Origin: Alphaproteobacteria bacterium
GTDB lineage: Bacteria; Pseudomonadota; Alphaproteobacteria; CAAGCB01; CAG-977
NCBI GenBank assembly: GCA_900768845.1
Contig: CAAGEK010000065.1
Location: forward strand, 28,121-92,120
DNA: 64,000 nt
Direction: 5' to 3'
Made by a program: the position numbers and the translations under genes. How positions within the stretch are numbered: the first letter of the stretch is position 1; each line of letters starts with the position of its first letter. Shown here in pieces: positions 24,749 through 33,895 of this stretch. The notes under the pieces were generated by a model. It was not told where the DNA came from. It searched no databases and saw nothing but the letters and a program-made list of their open reading frames with translations.

Positions 24749-25285
24749 TCGCGGCATCCGAATCGCGAATATCCGCCAGTTTTGATTTCCAAGTATAAAA
24801 AAGGCGGTCTTTCAACCGCGACACCCGAATTGCGAATATCCACCGGTTTTGATTTCCAAGTATGAAAAAAGGCGGTCTTTCAACCGCGGTATCCGAATTG
24901 CGAATATCTGCCGGTTTGTTTTCCAAGTATTAAAGAAAGCTTGCCTTTCAACCGCGGTATCCGAATTGCGAATATCTGCCGGTTTTGATTTCCAAGTATA
25001 AAAAAGGCGGTCTTTCAACCGCGGTATCCGAATTGCGAATGTCTGTCGGTTTTGATTCCCAAGCATAAAAGGCAGTCTTTCAAGCACGACACCCGAATCG
25101 CGAATGTCTGCCGGTTTTGATTTCCAAGTATAAAAAAGGCGGCCTTTCAACCGCGGTATCCGAATTGCGAATATCTGCCGGTTTGTTTTCCAAGTATTAA
25201 AGAAGGCTTGCCTTTCAACCGCGATATCCGAATTGCGAATGTCTGCCGGTTTTGATTTCTAGGTATAAAAAAGGCGGTCTTTCAA
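24749..25285. repeat. Tandem array of eight 67-bp repeats
   Basis: Units begin at 24749, 24816, 24884, 24952, 25019, 25084, 25151 and 25219, each 65-68 bp, joined head to tail without spacers. The unit holds TATCCGAATTGCGAATATCTG, then CCGGTTTTGATTTCCAAGTA and AAAAAAGGCGGTCTTTCAA followed by ACCGCGG of the next unit; GGCGGT and ACCGC can pair in each unit. The last unit, next to pilP, is a full terminator. Period is not a multiple of three, so it is not coding. Confidence 0.92.
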
Positions 25286-25293
25286 CCGCCTTT
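25265..25293 (-). terminator. Terminator after pilP
   Basis: On the minus strand AAAAGGCGGT pairs with ACCGCCTTTT (6-7 base loop), followed by TT; this hairpin is the founding-looking end of the repeat array. Confidence 0.8.
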
Positions 25294-25315
25294 TCCGTTT
25301 TTTCCGGTATATTGT

Positions 25316-26755
25316 TTATCTGGCCAATGCCGCACCCGTTAAACCGGCTCTGCCTCTGCTTGCAGGGGCTCCTTTCGCCGCCGCCGCCCTGCCGGCGCGG
25401 GGATTGAAGGCTCCTGAAGGACGCGGGGATCCCGCCGCCGCTCCGGCCGCTCCGCCTTCATCAGGTTTTGAAGCTCCGGCCGCACCTTCCTCGGGAGCGG
25501 GCTGTGCAGGTTCGGATAACAAGCCGGCCGAGGGGAAGCCGATCATTTCTTTGGTTTTGCCCAACTGAACCAGAACATAATCCTTGTCTATATTGACGAC
25601 CGTATGCCCCGTGGGCAGGATCGTCCCCATTTTGGCAAAGAACGTCATCTTGTCTTTTTTGGAAATCAGTTTCGCAATCAAACTGCCTGCCGTGCCGCGG
25701 ACTTCCGTAACCGTATACAACGTTGATGCGGGTTCCGTTTTCTTGGCGTTCGTATCGACACGGTCGTCCGCAACCGGCGCACCGCCGAAGGATATGCCCG
25801 TCAACGCCTGTCCCGCCTTTTTCTTCGTCAGCATTTCTTCGCCCACGGAAGTCAGGTTGATGTCCGCACGCGAGGAAGGCGAACGTTTCACCTTCGGCGG
25901 ACGGGTCACGGCCATTAACGTCGGCCTCAATTCGTTCAGTTGGATCAAAGAGGCGGCGTCGTATTTCAGCTTCAGCTCCTGACGTTCCGTTTCTTCTTTT
26001 TCCTTTATTTCCGCCTCTTTCTTGCGGCGTTCGGCTTCTTCTTCCTTGGCTTTTTGTTTGCGGCGGTCTTCTTCGCGTTTCAAAGCGGCTTCGATTTGTT
26101 TCTGGCGGATTTCCGCTTTTTGGCGGCGTTCCAAAGCTTCCTGACGTTTCAACTCTTGAGCCAGTTCCCATTCCAAACGCGCCTGAGTCATCTTTTCGCG
26201 GCGTTCGATTTCGTCAAAAAGCTGTTGGCGGTTCGCGGTTTTCAAAGCATCGATTTCGGAACGGAGCTGTTCGCGCTTCAACTGCAACATCAAGCGGTTG
26301 TTTTCGCGTTCCATATCCGCCATTTCACGGAACACGTCGCCGGACAACTTGCCCAAAAACTGTTCGCTGGGCGGAGTCGACAAGCTCATTGTGCCGTCTT
26401 GAGCATTGGAAACGGGCGGGGGCGGCAAATCCGGCGAAGGGGCGGAAGAGGGCGGCGGAACATCCATGGCGAACGGATCGGCCATATCCGCCGGTGCGTT
26501 ACCGGACGGCAATTCGGCTGAAGGTGCCGGCGCGGGGACGTTTTCTTCGGCCGGTGCATTTCCCGCGTCGGGTAAAGCGGGAGCCGGTTCCGCAGAAGCC
26601 GCGGGAGCGGGCGCGGAAGCTTCATCCGCCGCTACGGGGACGGGGGCTCCTAAAAACGAATCGTCAAACATATCATCCGCATACGCTTGAGGAGTCAGGG
26701 CAACGGAAAGAACCGTCGCGGCAAGCCGTATATGTCTTTTAACGTATCGCTTCAT
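25316..26755 (-). CDS. pilP: PilP-like pilus periplasmic protein with long charged coiled coil
   Basis: A 479-aa protein with signal peptide MKRYVKRHIRLAATVLSVAL cut near AYA. An Ala/Pro-rich linker (residues 30-125) precedes a charged helix of about 140 residues (EIERREKMTQARLEWELAQE, then repeated KKEAEIKEKEE). The C-terminus has a PilP-like beta domain (YTVTEVRGTAGSLIAKLISK, then GTILPTGHTVVNIDKDYVLV). R64 PilP is about 150 aa, so this version has gained a large insertion. It overlaps pilO by 17 bp. PilP-type proteins link the inner-membrane platform to the secretin. Confidence 0.7.
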   Translation of the reverse strand: MKRYVKRHIRLAATVLSVALTPQAYADDMFDDSFLGAPVPVAADEASAPAPAASAEPAPALPDAGNAPAEENVPAPAPSAELPSGNAPADMADPFAMDVPPPSSAPSPDLPPPPVSNAQDGTMSLSTPPSEQFLGKLSGDVFREMADMERENNRLMLQLKREQLRSEIDALKTANRQQLFDEIERREKMTQARLEWELAQELKRQEALERRQKAEIRQKQIEAALKREEDRRKQKAKEEEAERRKKEAEIKEKEETERQELKLKYDAASLIQLNELRPTLMAVTRPPKVKRSPSSRADINLTSVGEEMLTKKKAGQALTGISFGGAPVADDRVDTNAKKTEPASTLYTVTEVRGTAGSLIAKLISKKDKMTFFAKMGTILPTGHTVVNIDKDYVLVQLGKTKEMIGFPSAGLLSEPAQPAPEEGAAGASKPDEGGAAGAAAGSPRPSGAFNPRAGRAAAAKGAPASRGRAGLTGAALAR

Positions 26756-28109
26756 AGATTTGTCCCTCATATTGCCAAATGTTGTTTCCGGGGGTGTAGG
26801 TCAAATTGGTGATTTCCAGTCCCGGAAATTTGTGAAAAAGTGAAAGCCAGTCAGCCGGTTGATATTCGGATGAAAATGAAAATTTCAGCTTGGGATAGGC
26901 TCGCGCTCCTTGTACGACTTCCGTTCCCAATCCGTCCGCCGTCGTTTTTAAAACGGGCGGCGCGCCTCTGTCGTCTTCCATTGAAATATCCGATTTCATC
27001 GCTTGGAAAATATTGTTCAGTTCTTCGCGGATTTCATAAATCGAATATTTCGGCGTGGATGTAGAGGTCGGAAGCTCTCCGATGGAAATCGTCGCAAAAG
27101 CCGATTTCGCATCGTCGGATACGAAATAATCCATTCCTTCCATGGAATATTCTTCAAACGCACGCTTCACCCAACCGACGTGTCCCCATTGCATGATCCA
27201 GTTCGCCGTAACGCCCGATGCATCGCAGGAAACATTAACCAAATCCCATCCCGGAACGACCATTGAGCGGGCTTGTTGAACGCCGGCGAAGCAACGCATC
27301 ACCATTTCATCAACGACGGGAAGCTTTTCCCACGGCTTGATTTCCACAACCTGTTGAACGGGGGCTTCATCGACAAAAGCCGGCAGGGAAACGATCGGCT
27401 TGATTTGTTTGGGAGCCGAAGACGAAAACAGTCCGCTGACCAGTTTATAGATAATCAGCAACAATAAAACACCTGCGCCCGCGGCGATCATCAGTGTTTT
27501 CGAATCCTTCCCGCCGCCGATGCGCAACATTTTCGAAGAGCCGGGGGAGGTTAAAATATCCTCCAGATTGACTTCTTCTGTGCCTTCAATCCCCCATGAA
27601 GCGGGCGCAATCTTGCGTCCCCAGTCGGGAACCGCCATCATCGCAAAGAAAGCCCTCTTCGCGTCTTCCTCTTCCAAATAAAGAATATCTTCTTCGGACA
27701 GGATCAAGTCGTTACGGACGGCGACGAACCACCAGCCTTCCTCGACTTCGAACACGGCGACGGAAGACGATTTGTCCGCGAACAAATCCGCAACGGCCGC
27801 CGCGGCGGACGGTTGCCCCGGTTGATGGCCTTCCTGCGTGTTGCCGACGCCGTATTGAGGCGACGCACCCGTGCGCAAACAGTAGACGTCCGCGCCGTCC
27901 ATGACGCTGTTCGCCGTTTCCTTGACTTCCGGCAAGGGGTCGTCAACGTCTTGCAACGGTTGCCAGAAAAGGCTGACGGCATAGGTTACATTGTTGACGA
28001 CCATCGTCGCGCCCCAAGAGGGGTCGTCACCGCCGGAAGAATCCTCCCCCAGGTCGGAATCGTCATCCAAATCGTCAATCGTCAGTTCTTCATCGTCGTC
28101 AACGGCCAT
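26739..28109 (-). CDS. pilO: PilO-like type IVb pilus protein
   Basis: A 456-aa inner-membrane protein. It has an acidic N-terminus, a PilO-type cytoplasmic domain (VTYAVSLFWQPLQ, then VEEGWWFVAVRNDLIL), one transmembrane helix near residues 217-237 (LMIAAGAGVLLLLIIY), and a periplasmic region of about 210 residues. R64 PilO is of similar size and topology, encoded between pilN and pilP as here. It probably couples the cytoplasmic ATPase complex to the periplasmic parts. Confidence 0.78.
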   Translation of the reverse strand: MAVDDDEELTIDDLDDDSDLGEDSSGGDDPSWGATMVVNNVTYAVSLFWQPLQDVDDPLPEVKETANSVMDGADVYCLRTGASPQYGVGNTQEGHQPGQPSAAAAVADLFADKSSSVAVFEVEEGWWFVAVRNDLILSEEDILYLEEEDAKRAFFAMMAVPDWGRKIAPASWGIEGTEEVNLEDILTSPGSSKMLRIGGGKDSKTLMIAAGAGVLLLLIIYKLVSGLFSSSAPKQIKPIVSLPAFVDEAPVQQVVEIKPWEKLPVVDEMVMRCFAGVQQARSMVVPGWDLVNVSCDASGVTANWIMQWGHVGWVKRAFEEYSMEGMDYFVSDDAKSAFATISIGELPTSTSTPKYSIYEIREELNNIFQAMKSDISMEDDRGAPPVLKTTADGLGTEVVQGARAYPKLKFSFSSEYQPADWLSLFHKFPGLEITNLTYTPGNNIWQYEGQIYEAIR

Positions 28110-28121
28110 AAGATACCCCTG

Positions 28122-29717
28122 TTATCTGTCCCGCATACGGGTTTCGGGTGAAAGCGGAGAAACCAGAACTTCCGGCGTCAGCAAGATGACCAATACGTTG
28201 CGGTCGCGTGTCGCACTATCGGAAAATCCGCTGATTTCCTTTGTTTTATCCGTGCTGGTGTTGACTTTTTCAAAACCTGTCAGAACCAGTGTCGAACCCG
28301 AGCTCATGGCAACTTCCTGAACAAAGCCGCGTGTTTCGACGGTCGGCAACTGAATCATCGTCTGGCTGTCGCCCGAACCGAAGCGTTGGGTTTCCATTTG
28401 CGTCAATTCGGTAATCGTCATGGCAAACATAATCAGCAAACGGCCGTGATCCAAAATGCGGGGAAGAACTTCCATCGTAAAGCCGGCGTTGATTTTACCC
28501 GGAGTCGCCGTCGTCGTAACGGTATCGCCGGAAGTCGTCGTTTCCGTCTGTTCAATGTAAGCCGTATTTGTCGAAACCTGAACGGGGGCGACTTTGTTGT
28601 TCAGCGTCGTAACCGTCGAGCTGGTGACCAAAGTGGTCGTTCCCTGCGTCGACAACGCATTTAACAGCATGGTTGAATCATTGAATTTGTTCCATCCGCC
28701 GTGCGTCGCGTTGATAATGCCCATATGCATCCCCGCGGCCGTGGAAGTGATGGCGTTTTCGGGAACCACACTGCCGGTGATGCCGCGGCTGGACATGGCG
28801 TCGAATACCAAATTCAGGTTCAATCCGAAACTTTGTTCGTCTTTCAGGGTGACCTGCAACACTTTGACGGAAATGGCCACCTGACGGGAAAGCTTTTCAT
28901 TCAAACTGCGAACGTACTGCGAAACGCGTTGCAACGTGAACGGGGGAGCCGTCACCGTCACCGTACCGTTGGAACGCCCTGCGCTCATCGACGCTCCTTC
29001 GGGCAACATATTCGTCACGGCCTCTTCAATCTGAGCCCACATATCGATTTCCGCGTTGGATTCCGTCGTTGCGGACGTCGAACCGCCCGTTTCACCCGAT
29101 GACGTTCCCGCGATGTTTGCAGACATGCTGGACGTGACGGGAAGGGCGTAAATCGTAAAGACCCGCGTTTCCATCTTATAGAAAGTGATAACGCCGTTTT
29201 TATATCTCCACCACAATGCGAAACGGGAAGCGATCTGATCCAAAAATCCGCTCAGCTTGCCGGAATAGGTGGGCATGAACATATCGGGGGCGGAACTTTC
29301 AACACCGCCGATGCCTTCGGAATCATTGGTTTCACCCTGATTCGCGTCGCGGGCTTCCTGTTGCAACATATCATCGATACGGACGGCGATACCGGTCAAA
29401 GATGTGATTTGTTCCGAAACCTGCAACAAGCTGACGGGACGGGTGCTGACCAAAGTGATGCCGTCGTCCGTTTCAAATCTGGACGGCAGAGGATCACCCT
29501 CGTTAATTCTGACGCTCTGATTTCCGAGCCAGATGTCATCTTTGACGGCGATTGTGTCCATACGGTACTGATCCGAAGGCTTGTACGGCTCGTTCATCGT
29601 TCTTTGAGCCTGTTCCAGCGTTCTGTCCGTTTCCGTCTTTACGGCTTTGGACAACGTACACGACGTCAGGACGATCAGGGAAACGCCCAGCAAGTAGTTC
29701 AGTTTTTTAGTCAGCAT
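28122..29717 (-). CDS. pilN: PilN-like secretin lipoprotein (type IVb pilus)
   Basis: A 531-aa outer-membrane channel protein. The start MLTKKLNYLLGVSLIVLTSC gives a lipobox LTSC with the modified Cys at residue 20. N-domain repeats (ISLLQVSEQITSL-like region) lead to a secretin domain in the C-terminal 200 residues (VSVKVLQVTLKDEQSFGLNL-like strand, then PTVETRGFVQEVAMSSGSTL and the closing SATRDRNVLVILLTPEVLV). R64 PilN is the closest family by order and layout. It overlaps the TcpQ gene by 11 bp. An upstream in-frame start would lose the signal peptide. Confidence 0.87.
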   Translation of the reverse strand: MLTKKLNYLLGVSLIVLTSCTLSKAVKTETDRTLEQAQRTMNEPYKPSDQYRMDTIAVKDDIWLGNQSVRINEGDPLPSRFETDDGITLVSTRPVSLLQVSEQITSLTGIAVRIDDMLQQEARDANQGETNDSEGIGGVESSAPDMFMPTYSGKLSGFLDQIASRFALWWRYKNGVITFYKMETRVFTIYALPVTSSMSANIAGTSSGETGGSTSATTESNAEIDMWAQIEEAVTNMLPEGASMSAGRSNGTVTVTAPPFTLQRVSQYVRSLNEKLSRQVAISVKVLQVTLKDEQSFGLNLNLVFDAMSSRGITGSVVPENAITSTAAGMHMGIINATHGGWNKFNDSTMLLNALSTQGTTTLVTSSTVTTLNNKVAPVQVSTNTAYIEQTETTTSGDTVTTTATPGKINAGFTMEVLPRILDHGRLLIMFAMTITELTQMETQRFGSGDSQTMIQLPTVETRGFVQEVAMSSGSTLVLTGFEKVNTSTDKTKEISGFSDSATRDRNVLVILLTPEVLVSPLSPETRMRDR

Positions 29718-30411
29718 TTTCGTCCTCCTGGGTCGTGACCAGCAACACCCTGTTTCCTTTATAGAACGTTCCCCACGGCGACGGTTGCGCACGCGCAAAA
29801 GAACGGATTAAAGCCGAGGCGACGTCCATAAAACGTCCGCGGAACATGGCTCCGGCTTCCAAAATGTATTCACGATCGGTGCTCCAAATGACACGCCATC
29901 CGGACTTGTCGGCCCATTCCGTCAACAAAGCGCGGACGGAACTGCCTTCCGTCGCCAGCCAGTCTTCAACCGGATCTGCGGGATCGTAGGTCGAATCCAA
30001 TGAATTTTCCCCTACCGTGTTGGCACTGCCGGGGACGGATCCCGTCGCCGAAGAACCCGAACCGCCGTTGTTTCCGTCCGAAGCGTTTTGAAGCATCGAT
30101 CCGTTCATGGTCGATTCGCCCGAACTGTCGTAACTGTACAGGTTGCCGCTGTCGGTTCCTTCAACGGAAGGTTTCGCCGCCGCAAGATCTTCGCCGCGAT
30201 AACCGTATTGATTTTGTAAAACGTCGGGAGGAGTCCTCTGCCCGAACTGGCCTCCGGCGACGGGAGCCGTAAAATCAGGGGCGGACGATACCGTACCCGA
30301 CGAAACACCGGGCCAAGCCTGATCTTCGTACAGGGGCGACTGACACCCGCTTAACAGGGCCGTAGCAATAAAAACGGCGGGAAGGCTGATTTTTATGCCG
30401 GAATATGCCAT
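29707..30411 (-). CDS. TcpQ-domain lipoprotein (PilL-like)
   Basis: A 234-aa protein with a lipoprotein signal (VFIATALLSGCQSPL; Cys near residue 22), a Ser/Gly-rich linker (residues 40-150) and a C-terminal TcpQ-like domain (SVRALLTEWADKSGWRVIWS, then SALIRSFARAQPSPWGTFY). In toxin-coregulated and R64 pili such proteins help the secretin assemble in the outer membrane. It is the first gene of the minus-strand pil unit. Confidence 0.75.
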   Translation of the reverse strand: MAYSGIKISLPAVFIATALLSGCQSPLYEDQAWPGVSSGTVSSAPDFTAPVAGGQFGQRTPPDVLQNQYGYRGEDLAAAKPSVEGTDSGNLYSYDSSGESTMNGSMLQNASDGNNGGSGSSATGSVPGSANTVGENSLDSTYDPADPVEDWLATEGSSVRALLTEWADKSGWRVIWSTDREYILEAGAMFRGRFMDVASALIRSFARAQPSPWGTFYKGNRVLLVTTQEDENAD

Positions 30412-30613
30412 AGGGTTCTTACTCCAATTTCCTAACTAAAGTAGCATAATGTCTGAAAACGAGATTTCAAAACGCTACATTAAAGCATTAAATTCTTTAA
30501 AAAATCCTTTATAAAACGGTCTGCTTCGGCTTGCGTTTCTAAAAGACTTTTTAAGTATTAGCAAATTTTCTTTAAAGGTTCAATGCGTATCATCGATTCA
30601 CTCTCCGGAAAAG

Positions 30614-33091
30614 TTACCATTGCCTGAAATAGATGCGTTCTTCTACGCCATCGCCCGCAGACGTGTATTCTTCATACCCTTCTTCGGGAATGTCAAACGC
30701 CCGAAGGACAATGGTATGAGGCGTTCTGTCCGTCATAACGGGGAACAGCTGTGTCGGTTCCATGCCCGTTCCCAAAAGAATGCTGCGAATCAGGGCGAAT
30801 CGCTTTTCCTGCAATTCGGGCGCATGGTGGCTCATGCGGATTTCGATACCGCGCTGAATGTCTTTTTTAGCCCTGTTGCCGAATCCTTTGACCCATTTTA
30901 CGGATTGCGCCGATATTTCCGCGTTCCCCGGTTTGAATGTCAGGCGGATTTCGGACGGCAGGGGGTCGCCCTCTCCTTTTTTGGCATTGCTTTCCATTTT
31001 CGCAAAGTCGTCCTCTGCGGAAGAGCGGGCGGATTTCTTGCGTTTTTTATCCGCGGATGCTTTCTTGCGCGACGCATTCTTTTTGTTCAGGTCGGGCAAT
31101 GAAGACGATGAAGAGGCTCCCAACGAAGGCAGTTCGGGGGAAACATCCGAAGAGGAAAACAGGGATTTGATTTTTCCGACGATGCCGTCGTCAACGGCCG
31201 CTTGATCCGGCGTTTGTGTTTGAGCGGATTCCTGCGGATTCGTAAAAACGGGAATCGGATTCACCGCCGCCGGTTGCGCCGCCTGAGGGATTGCCGCAAC
31301 CGCTTGAGGTTGCACGGGGCTGATGCCGACGGGCGGAACGGGAGCCGCCGCCACGGTCGGAGTTTGCGTTCCCAAAGGTAAAAGCAGAGGGGATTTCTTG
31401 GCCTCGGGTTTTTGCGTTTCGCCGACCACTCTGACCTGTGCCGATGTGATGACGTCGTCTTTCGCCTGCGACTCCGCGCTTTTCACCGTTTCTTCGGGAG
31501 CGGGGGAAACGTCGGCGACTTTAAAGGCTTTCGCCGTTTCGGGGTTGGGCGATTCTGTGCCGGAAGACAGGGACATTCCCCAAACCGACGGAGCGTCCGA
31601 TTGCACCATGCTTGTCCAAACGGCGGCCTGTTGACGATCCATCCAATTCAAATTCGTCCGTTTTTCCTGTTCTCCGGACTGCTTCGCCGCTGTTTTCGTC
31701 GAAGCGGGCGCGCCAAGGACGGGACGACCGTTTTTATAAATGACGGGTTTTGTCGGCGCGCCGGAAAAAGAATCGGAACGGACTTCGATATATTCCGGTT
31801 GATTCTTATCCCCTTCGCTTTCTTCGCGTGCCAGATTTTTTATGGCGACAATTTTTTCGTCGGCCGTTTCCGGAGTCCTGACAGCCATTTTATTATGCGG
31901 TTTGCCGTTGACGGTCGCCACTTTCCACAAGCTTTCCGTTTCGACAAGGAACTCGGCGGTTTTACGTTGTGTTTTTGAAAGCTTTGAACGGACGGTTTCG
32001 CGAACCCGACGGTCTTCTTTCCTGCCGGCGGACGCCAAGACGCCTTCGCCGTCCTTTTTTTCGCCGTTTTTCGCCGTTTCGGCCTTCGTTTCGCTCCGTT
32101 CCGGCGTTTTCTTCATTGTTTCGGCTTCTTTTTCAATAACATCCGAAACGACATCCGGCTCGGCGTGTGCGAATTGTTGTGTGCCGCCCATGTTCAATAA
32201 AGAAAAGTTTTCGATTCTGTTTTCGTCGGTGAGGCCGGCGGCAACCGTGCGGCGGGATTGTTCCTCTTGCATGATCGCACGGCGCAGGGCGGCGGGATCC
32301 AGCCATACCGTTTGCACCGCCGGATCGGCGGCTTTTTCTTTGAAAACGGTCGGGCGCGAAGCTTGAACCGGTTCTGCGGCCGGCTTTCGGGCGGCGGTTT
32401 CCGTCACGGCCGTCCTTGCAAAAGAAGCGGACAGGTCTTCGTCAAAAGCGAAAGCGTCTCCGTCTTCGGAGTCTTCTTCCTGTACGGAAGCCATGTCGTC
32501 AAAGGCTTTCACTCCGGAAACGACCAGATCGTCCAAAGAAACGGCTCCGTCCGAAGCGGTCGGGGCTGAAAGGGTGTTTTGCGGGGTTTCAAGCCGGTAA
32601 ACCGGTGCTGATACGGACGCGGTGACATTCTTCACTTCCGGATTCGCGGCGTTTTGTATGGCGACGGTGCGGATGACGGGGCGGGAATCGGCCGCTGTCA
32701 CCGAAACGGGAACGATTTCTTTATGTACGACGGGCAAAGGGGAGGGATTGACGGCGGCTTTTCGCGTAACGGAAGCCGGTGTCCGTCCGGTTGCGGCAAC
32801 CGGCAGGGAGGGAATCGGCGGCGTTTCCCGCAAAGCCGCATATACGGGCGGAGTCTTTTTTTCGTACGGTTGAACGTCGACGTAGGCTTTGACCAAATCG
32901 TCCCGTGCAACGACGCTGCGGTGATTCTTTAATATATATGATGAAAAACGGCACAAGCCGACGACCAGCAATAAGCAGGCGGCAAAAAAGCATACGGTGC
33001 CGGCCGTGGCGGAAAAAGCCTTTTCCTTCTTTAATAAAGAAGCGGGCGTTAAACGAACCGTATCATGTATTTTCAAAAACTCTGTCGTCAT
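30614..33091 (-). CDS. Large inner-membrane-anchored periplasmic protein with OmpA-like C-terminus
   Basis: An 825-aa protein. One transmembrane helix near residues 30-53 (VCFFAACLLLVVGLC) places the rest in the periplasm. About 640 residues are low-complexity, rich in Ala, Pro, Lys and Glu. The last 115 residues resemble an OmpA-like peptidoglycan-binding fold (IRLTFKPGNAEISAQSVKWV, then EKRFALIRSILLGTGM). It could anchor the machine to the cell wall, comparable in layout to TolA or DotG-type scaffolds. It is transcribed in the same direction as the pil genes and divergently from the virB-like genes. Confidence 0.6.
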   Translation of the reverse strand: MTTEFLKIHDTVRLTPASLLKKEKAFSATAGTVCFFAACLLLVVGLCRFSSYILKNHRSVVARDDLVKAYVDVQPYEKKTPPVYAALRETPPIPSLPVAATGRTPASVTRKAAVNPSPLPVVHKEIVPVSVTAADSRPVIRTVAIQNAANPEVKNVTASVSAPVYRLETPQNTLSAPTASDGAVSLDDLVVSGVKAFDDMASVQEEDSEDGDAFAFDEDLSASFARTAVTETAARKPAAEPVQASRPTVFKEKAADPAVQTVWLDPAALRRAIMQEEQSRRTVAAGLTDENRIENFSLLNMGGTQQFAHAEPDVVSDVIEKEAETMKKTPERSETKAETAKNGEKKDGEGVLASAGRKEDRRVRETVRSKLSKTQRKTAEFLVETESLWKVATVNGKPHNKMAVRTPETADEKIVAIKNLAREESEGDKNQPEYIEVRSDSFSGAPTKPVIYKNGRPVLGAPASTKTAAKQSGEQEKRTNLNWMDRQQAAVWTSMVQSDAPSVWGMSLSSGTESPNPETAKAFKVADVSPAPEETVKSAESQAKDDVITSAQVRVVGETQKPEAKKSPLLLPLGTQTPTVAAAPVPPVGISPVQPQAVAAIPQAAQPAAVNPIPVFTNPQESAQTQTPDQAAVDDGIVGKIKSLFSSSDVSPELPSLGASSSSSLPDLNKKNASRKKASADKKRKKSARSSAEDDFAKMESNAKKGEGDPLPSEIRLTFKPGNAEISAQSVKWVKGFGNRAKKDIQRGIEIRMSHHAPELQEKRFALIRSILLGTGMEPTQLFPVMTDRTPHTIVLRAFDIPEEGYEEYTSAGDGVEERIYFRQW

Positions 33092-33412
33092 TTGTGTTGC
33101 TTCGGTTGGTGGACATCTTTGAAAAATATAGCTAAATGATATGCATAAGGAGCTTGTTTGTAAAGAGTTTAACGATTGGTAAACTTTTATTAACGCGTTT
33201 TTTTCACTTTATAAAGGGTAATATACTGATAAAAAAGAGTTTCAGCTTTGTGACAGTTTATTTGCAAAGCTGTAATTTTTTCAAAAAATATCGTTTTTTC
33301 AATATGTTACATCATATTTTCATGGTAAAATTCAAACTGGACATTATCGCGGTTTTTGCCTATTCTGAAAATATCGAGGAACACAATTTAACTTTGTACA
33401 AGGAGAATCGAT
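33092..33412. other. Divergent control region between the two secretion blocks
   Basis: About 320 AT-rich bases with no gene. It carries the promoter of the VirB2-like gene at its right side. The promoter of the 825-aa gene should be in the left side but no strong consensus was seen. Confidence 0.55.
33338..33366 (+). promoter_or_regulatory. Promoter of the VirB2-like pilin gene
   Basis: -35 TGGACA and -10 TATTCT with a 17-bp spacer, about 46 bp before the ATG, which has an AAGGAG ribosome site 7 bp upstream. Confidence 0.7.
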
Positions 33413-33739
33413 ATGTTGAAACTTTTATTCTTGGCTCTGGCCGCTATGGTTGCTACGACTCCCGATGCGTATGCTGACGCTTTCGGAACGGTTGTCGGAA
33501 AAGGTAAGTCCCTGTTTACGAACGTCCGTACGGTCGTCTTCGTCATGGGCGGTTTCGGTCTGGTCGGCTTGGCCGTCGGCGCAATCTTCGGTGCCGTTAA
33601 ATGGAAATGGTTTGCTTCGTTGGCCTTCGGTCTGGTCATTCTGGCTATTGCCAACGCGGTTGTCGAATACTTCACGTCCGGCGGTGCCGGTTCGGAAAGC
33701 AGCGCGACGGGTATGTCCGGTGTTTCCGATACGATGTAA
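33413..33739 (+). CDS. VirB2/TrbC-like pilin subunit
   Basis: A 108-aa protein with signal peptide MLKLLFLALAAMVATTPDAY cut near AYADA. Two hydrophobic helices follow (VFVMGGFGLVGLAVGAIFGA and FASLAFGLVILAIANAVVEY) separated by a short basic turn (VKWKW), the VirB2 plan. The C-terminus is Gly/Ser-rich. VirB2 subunits form the conjugative pilus. It has a dedicated promoter and a terminator directly after it, which should give more pilin mRNA than downstream mRNA. Confidence 0.8.
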   Translation: MLKLLFLALAAMVATTPDAYADAFGTVVGKGKSLFTNVRTVVFVMGGFGLVGLAVGAIFGAVKWKWFASLAFGLVILAIANAVVEYFTSGGAGSESSATGMSGVSDTM

Positions 33740-33762
33740 TCGTAACGCGAAAGCTAAAAGGA

Positions 33763-33798
33763 ATATTGCCGCAGAGAAATCTGCGGCAATATTTTTTT
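33763..33798 (+). terminator. Terminator (leaky?) after the pilin gene
   Basis: TTGCCGCAGA pairs with TCTGCGGCAA around GAAA and is followed by TATTTTTTT. Read-through would be needed to supply the VirB3/VirB4 genes, unless a second promoter exists. Confidence 0.85.
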
Positions 33799-33895
33799 GT
33801 AACGGGCTTTATTTCCTTTTCGGGATTCCTTATAATCAATTTGGATTTTTTTCAGTGTTTCATGGTATGCCGCATATAAAAAGGATTCTGATGAA

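Noticed and set aside
24446..25150. Repeat-protein genes on the minus strand (103, 96 and 112 codons)
   Set aside because: The repeat period is not a multiple of three, so each unit changes frame; the proteins are by-products of the array.
24749..25285. CRISPR array
   Set aside because: Units of 65-68 bp are contiguous and similar along their whole length; there are no unique spacers and no cas genes.
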